DNA from: Clostridium sp. UBA3947
GTDB taxonomy: Bacteria; Bacillota; Clostridia; Clostridiales; Clostridiaceae
Direction: 5' to 3'
NCBI GenBank assembly: GCA_002385545.1
Contig: DGDR01000230.1
Coordinates: 1-9,015, forward strand
DNA length: 9,015 nt
Under the pieces are notes generated by a model. It did not search any database. It was given only the letters and a program-made list of their open reading frames with translations, and was not told the DNA's origin. Numbering within the stretch: the stretch's first letter is position 1; every line of letters starts with the position of its first letter. Positions 6,226 to 9,015 of the stretch are shown here, piece by piece. The translations under genes were made by a program, and so were the position numbers.

Positions 6226-6254
6226 TTGAGTTTGTCCAAAATTCATATTAAAAT
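6226..6254 (+). promoter_or_regulatory. Probable hpf promoter
   Basis: TTGAGT (6226-6231) and TAAAAT (6249-6254) have optimal 17-base spacing; the start would be near 6261. The promoter is bracketed by the inverted repeat TTCCTGTT (6220-6227) and AACAGGAA (6261-6268). It also contains TTTGTCCAA (6231-6239), one mismatch from a Spo0A box (TTTGTCRAA). Regulation through either element is conjecture. Confidence 0.55.
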
Positions 6255-6316
6255 AGTAGTAACAGGAAGAAAAAATTGCTAAAATTACCTTAGGTTAAGA
6301 GAGAGGAGCTGGAAAT

Positions 6317-6856
6317 ATGAATATTATTGTAAGCGCAAAAAACATGGAATTAACTCAGGCTCTTAAAGCTACTGTAGAAAAGAAATTATCTAAATTGGAG
6401 AAATACTTTAATCCAAATGTTGAAGCTCAGGCAACTTTAAGTGTTCAAAAAAATAGGCAGATTATTGAAGTGACTATTCCTTTTAATGGAGTTATATTAC
6501 GAGCAGAAGAAGAAAATGAAGATATGTATGCTTCCATAGATTTGGTTGTAGATAAATTAGAAAGACAGATTAGAAAGGTTAAAACAAGACTAGCTAGGAG
6601 ACAAGCGGGAGATGCTTTGAAGTTTCAGTACATACCGGATTTAACCGGTAATGAAAAGGAAAGTGAAACTGAAGAGCATAAGATTGTAAGAACTAAGAGA
6701 TTTGCTATGAAGCCAATGTCAGCAGAAGAAGCAGTTTTACAGATGGAAATGCTAGGACATAATTTCTTCGTATACGAAAATGCTGATAGCGGAGTTGTAA
6801 ACGTAGTCTATAAAAGAAAAGATGGTAATTTTGGTTTAATTGAGCCAGAATATTAA
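6317..6856 (+). CDS. hpf: Long-form ribosome hibernation promoting factor
   Basis: This protein (also called raiA or yfiA in annotations) binds the small ribosomal subunit in slow growth and, in its long form, joins two 70S ribosomes into inactive 100S dimers. The N-terminal S30AE domain (about 1-96) starts MNIIVSAKNMELTQALKATVEKKLSKLEKYF in the usual way and ends in the basic helix LERQIRKVKTRLARR (81-95). An acidic linker (about 97-122) leads to the C-terminal dimerisation domain (123-179), with KRFAMKPMSAEEAVLQMEMLGHNFFVYEN and the ending VVYKRKDGNFGLIEPEY. At 179 residues it is a normal long HPF. AGGAG at 6304-6308 with an 8-base spacer fixes the start. It has its own promoter and terminator and lies between the raiA RNA and secA, an order common in Firmicutes. 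Confidence 0.97.
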   Translation: MNIIVSAKNMELTQALKATVEKKLSKLEKYFNPNVEAQATLSVQKNRQIIEVTIPFNGVILRAEEENEDMYASIDLVVDKLERQIRKVKTRLARRQAGDALKFQYIPDLTGNEKESETEEHKIVRTKRFAMKPMSAEEAVLQMEMLGHNFFVYENADSGVVNVVYKRKDGNFGLIEPEY

Positions 6857-6865
6857 AGGAAATAG

Positions 6866-6888
6866 AAACTCCCTTTTTAGGGAGTTTT
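6866..6888 (+). terminator. hpf intrinsic terminator
   Basis: AAACTCCC (6866-6873) pairs with GGGAGTTT (6880-6887) around a TTTTTA loop and is followed by a short, interrupted T tract. It begins 10 bases after the hpf stop. The weak U-tract may allow some read-through into secA. Confidence 0.8.
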
Positions 6889-6899
6889 ATTATTTGAAG

Positions 6900-6929
6900 T
6901 TGAAAGTATAATTCAATAAATGTTATAAT
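6900..6929 (+). promoter_or_regulatory. secA promoter with extended -10
   Basis: TTGAAA (6900-6905) is separated by 18 bases from a perfect TATAAT (6924-6929), preceded by TGT to give an extended -10 (TGnTATAAT). The start would be near 6936, leaving a leader of about 44 bases before secA. Confidence 0.75.
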
Positions 6930-6979
6930 AAACATTAGTGAAATTTGATAAAAACATATAGAATTGCGAGGATGAAAGC

Positions 6980-9015
6980 ATGGGTATATTAGATAAAATT
7001 TTTGGGACTTATAGTGAGAGGGAAGTTAAAAGAATTATTCCTATTGTGGATAAAATAGATTCCCTAGATGAGTCTATGCAAAAGCTTACAGATGATGAGC
7101 TAAGAGCAAAAACTGAAGAGTTTAAGAAGAGACTTAATAATGGGGAAACTTTAAACGATATCCTACCAGAAGCCTTTGCTGTAGTTAGAGAAGCTTCAAG
7201 CAGAACTATAGGCTTAAAGCATTTTAGAGAGCAATTAATTGGAGGTATTGTTCTTCATCAGGGAAGAATTGCGGAAATGAAAACTGGTGAAGGTAAAACC
7301 TTGGTAGCTACATTACCAGCTTACCTAAATGCGCTTACTGGCAAGGGTGTGCATATTGTTACAGTTAACGATTACCTAGCAAAAAGAGACAGAGACTGGA
7401 TGGCTCAGGTATATGAATTTCTTGGTTTAACTGTTGGTGTAATTGTACATAACTTAACCCAACAAGAGAGACAGCAGGCCTATGGCTGTGATATTACCTA
7501 TGGAACAAACAACGAATTAGGTTTTGACTATTTAAGAGACAACATGGTGGTATACAAGGAGCAAAGAGTTCAAAGAGAACTAAACTTTGCTATAGTAGAC
7601 GAAGTTGACTCTATCCTTATCGACGAGGCTAGAACACCATTGATAATCTCTGGTGAAGGTGAAAAGTCCACAGACTTCTATAAGGTGGCAGACTTCTTTG
7701 TTAAGACCTTGAAGGCAGATAGGGACTTTACCGTAGACGAAAAGTCTAATTCCGTAATTTTAACAGATGAAGGTGTATCTGCAGCAGAAAAATTCTTCAG
7801 AATAGATAACTACGCAGATCCAAATCAAATGGAATTACAGCACCATGTAACACAGGCTCTTAAAGCTAACTATATAATGAAGAGAGATAAGGACTACATG
7901 GTTAAAGACGGTGAAGTAATAATCGTTGATGAATTTACAGGAAGACTTATGGAAGGAAGAAGATATAGCGATGGATTGCACCAGGCTATCGAAGCTAAGG
8001 AAGGTGTTAATGTTCAAAGAGAATCCAAGACCTTAGCAACAATAACCTTCCAGAACTACTTCCGTATGTATAAGAAGCTATCAGGTATGACTGGTACAGC
8101 TCTTACAGAAGAAAATGAATTTAGAGAAATATACGGCTTAGATGTAATTGTAATACCAACTCATAAGCCTGTAGCAAGAATAGATTATCCTGATGTAGTT
8201 TATAAGACAGAAAAGGCTAAATTTAATGCTATAGTAGAAGAAATTATTGAAACTCACAAAACAGGTCAGCCTGTATTAGTAGGTACTGTTAGCATAGAAA
8301 AGTCAGAATACCTATCCTCTCTATTGAAGAGAAGAGGAATTCCACATCAAGTATTAAATGCTAAGTACCATGAAAAGGAAGCTGAGATTATTTCCCATGC
8401 TGGTGAGCTGGGGATGGTAACTATAGCTACCAATATGGCAGGTCGTGGTACCGATATTAAGCTAGGAGAAGGTGTTAAAGAAGTTGGAGGCCTAAAGATT
8501 ATTGGTACAGAAAGACATGAATCTAGACGTATTGATAATCAGTTAAGAGGTCGTTCAGGTCGTCAAGGTGACGAGGGTGAGAGTATGTTCTTCCTTTCAG
8601 CTGAGGACGATTTGATGCGTATTTTTGGTGGCGACAGGCTTGAAGTAATGATGAGCAGGTTGAATGTTGACGAAAATATGCCTATCGAAAGTAAAATGCT
8701 TACAAAGATTATAGAATCAGCACAACGCAAGGTTGAGGGCAGAAACTTCAGTATCAGAAAGAATGTACTTAACTATGACGATGTAATGAACACTCAGCGT
8801 GAAATTATATATAAACAGCGAGCACAGGTTCTTGATGGTGAGGATATACATGACTATATTCTAAAGATGATGAAGGACCTTGTTGAAGGTGCTGTTGACA
8901 GATATCTGCTTGATGATGTCAATAAATCTGAGTGGAACTTTGTTGGTCTTAAAGATTATTTCTTAGGTTGGTTGACAACTGAGGATGACTTAAAATATGA
9001 TGAAAAAGAACTTGA
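6980..9015 (+). CDS. secA: Preprotein translocase ATPase SecA, 3' end beyond the window
   Basis: SecA is the ATPase motor that drives precursor proteins through the SecYEG channel at the cytoplasmic membrane face. The frame is open from ATG 6980 to the window end, 678 codons; GAGG at 6968-6971 with an 8-base spacer supports this start. The N-terminus MGILDKIFGTYSEREVKRI is typical. Walker A MKTGEGKT is at residues 100-107, and Walker B VDEVDSILIDEARTPLIISG starts at 206. The preprotein cross-linking region follows, then the second nucleotide-binding fold with ATNMAGRGTDIKLG (GRGTDI at 488-493) and QLRGRSGRQGD at 521-531. The visible part ends in the helical scaffold/wing region. All motor motifs are intact. 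Roughly 150 residues, including any C-terminal zinc-binding tail, lie outside the window. The absence of SecA2 traits and the genomic position beside hpf favour the housekeeping copy. Confidence 0.97.
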   Translation, partial: MGILDKIFGTYSEREVKRIIPIVDKIDSLDESMQKLTDDELRAKTEEFKKRLNNGETLNDILPEAFAVVREASSRTIGLKHFREQLIGGIVLHQGRIAEMKTGEGKTLVATLPAYLNALTGKGVHIVTVNDYLAKRDRDWMAQVYEFLGLTVGVIVHNLTQQERQQAYGCDITYGTNNELGFDYLRDNMVVYKEQRVQRELNFAIVDEVDSILIDEARTPLIISGEGEKSTDFYKVADFFVKTLKADRDFTVDEKSNSVILTDEGVSAAEKFFRIDNYADPNQMELQHHVTQALKANYIMKRDKDYMVKDGEVIIVDEFTGRLMEGRRYSDGLHQAIEAKEGVNVQRESKTLATITFQNYFRMYKKLSGMTGTALTEENEFREIYGLDVIVIPTHKPVARIDYPDVVYKTEKAKFNAIVEEIIETHKTGQPVLVGTVSIEKSEYLSSLLKRRGIPHQVLNAKYHEKEAEIISHAGELGMVTIATNMAGRGTDIKLGEGVKEVGGLKIIGTERHESRRIDNQLRGRSGRQGDEGESMFFLSAEDDLMRIFGGDRLEVMMSRLNVDENMPIESKMLTKIIESAQRKVEGRNFSIRKNVLNYDDVMNTQREIIYKQRAQVLDGEDIHDYILKMMKDLVEGAVDRYLLDDVNKSEWNFVGLKDYFLGWLTTEDDLKYDEKEL

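Noticed and set aside
5714..6316. Possible protein gene in the long gap between comFC and hpf
   Set aside because: No frame of useful length is open on either strand; the left half shows RNA structure instead.
6972..6992. ATG at 6972 just before secA (six codons, ending TAG)
   Set aside because: It is out of frame with secA and overlaps its start; the SD spacing and the SecA N-terminus favour ATG 6980.
7835..8017. 60-codon frame on the - strand inside secA
   Set aside because: It lies wholly within the secA coding sequence and has no supporting motif.
1..9015. CRISPR array, tRNA, rRNA, prophage or intact insertion sequence
   Set aside because: No spaced direct repeats, cloverleaf, rRNA-like core, integrase or transposase was seen; the window is ordinary chromosomal core apart from the items listed.

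Overview
The window reads as chromosomal core DNA of a low-GC Gram-positive anaerobe of the Clostridia, most likely Clostridiaceae. The evidence is strongly AT-rich intergenic DNA, AGGAG-type ribosome binding sites before most genes, an S-box (SAM-I) riboswitch ahead of metK, a long-form hibernation factor, and the gene order metK - recD2 - comFA-like - comFC - raiA RNA - hpf - secA. Every recognisable gene lies on the + strand.

Left part (1-1640): the end of an upstream terminator is followed by a repeat- and hairpin-rich spacer of about 140 bases. A good sigma-A promoter then drives a SAM-I riboswitch with a textbook terminator/antiterminator choice, controlling metK (SAM synthetase). The metK leader is odd: the only good Shine-Dalgarno lies about 53 bases before the start codon, and a perfect 9-bp hairpin sits between them.

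Middle part (1641-5713): recD2 (HhH-containing 5'-3' DNA helicase), a 338-residue protein that I read as a ComFA helicase that has lost its nucleotide-binding motifs, and comFC (zinc-ribbon/phosphoribosyltransferase-fold competence protein). The last two overlap by 28 bases. No terminator separates the three, so they probably form one operon for DNA processing.

Right part (5714-9015): a near-consensus promoter overlapping the end of comFC drives a structured RNA of about 250 nt. I assign it to the raiA-motif class from its sequence and its position upstream of hpf (raiA/yfiA). It has its own closing stem and its own terminator, so it looks like a free-standing RNA and not an hpf leader. A 340-base spacer holds heptad repeats, a hairpin, a possible broken micro-ORF and a promoter bracketed by an inverted repeat. 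Then come hpf (long form, ribosome dimerisation), a terminator, an extended -10 promoter and secA, which runs off the right edge after 678 codons.

The most noteworthy items are the raiA RNA unit, the apparently ATPase-dead ComFA homologue kept in the operon, and the unusual metK initiation region.
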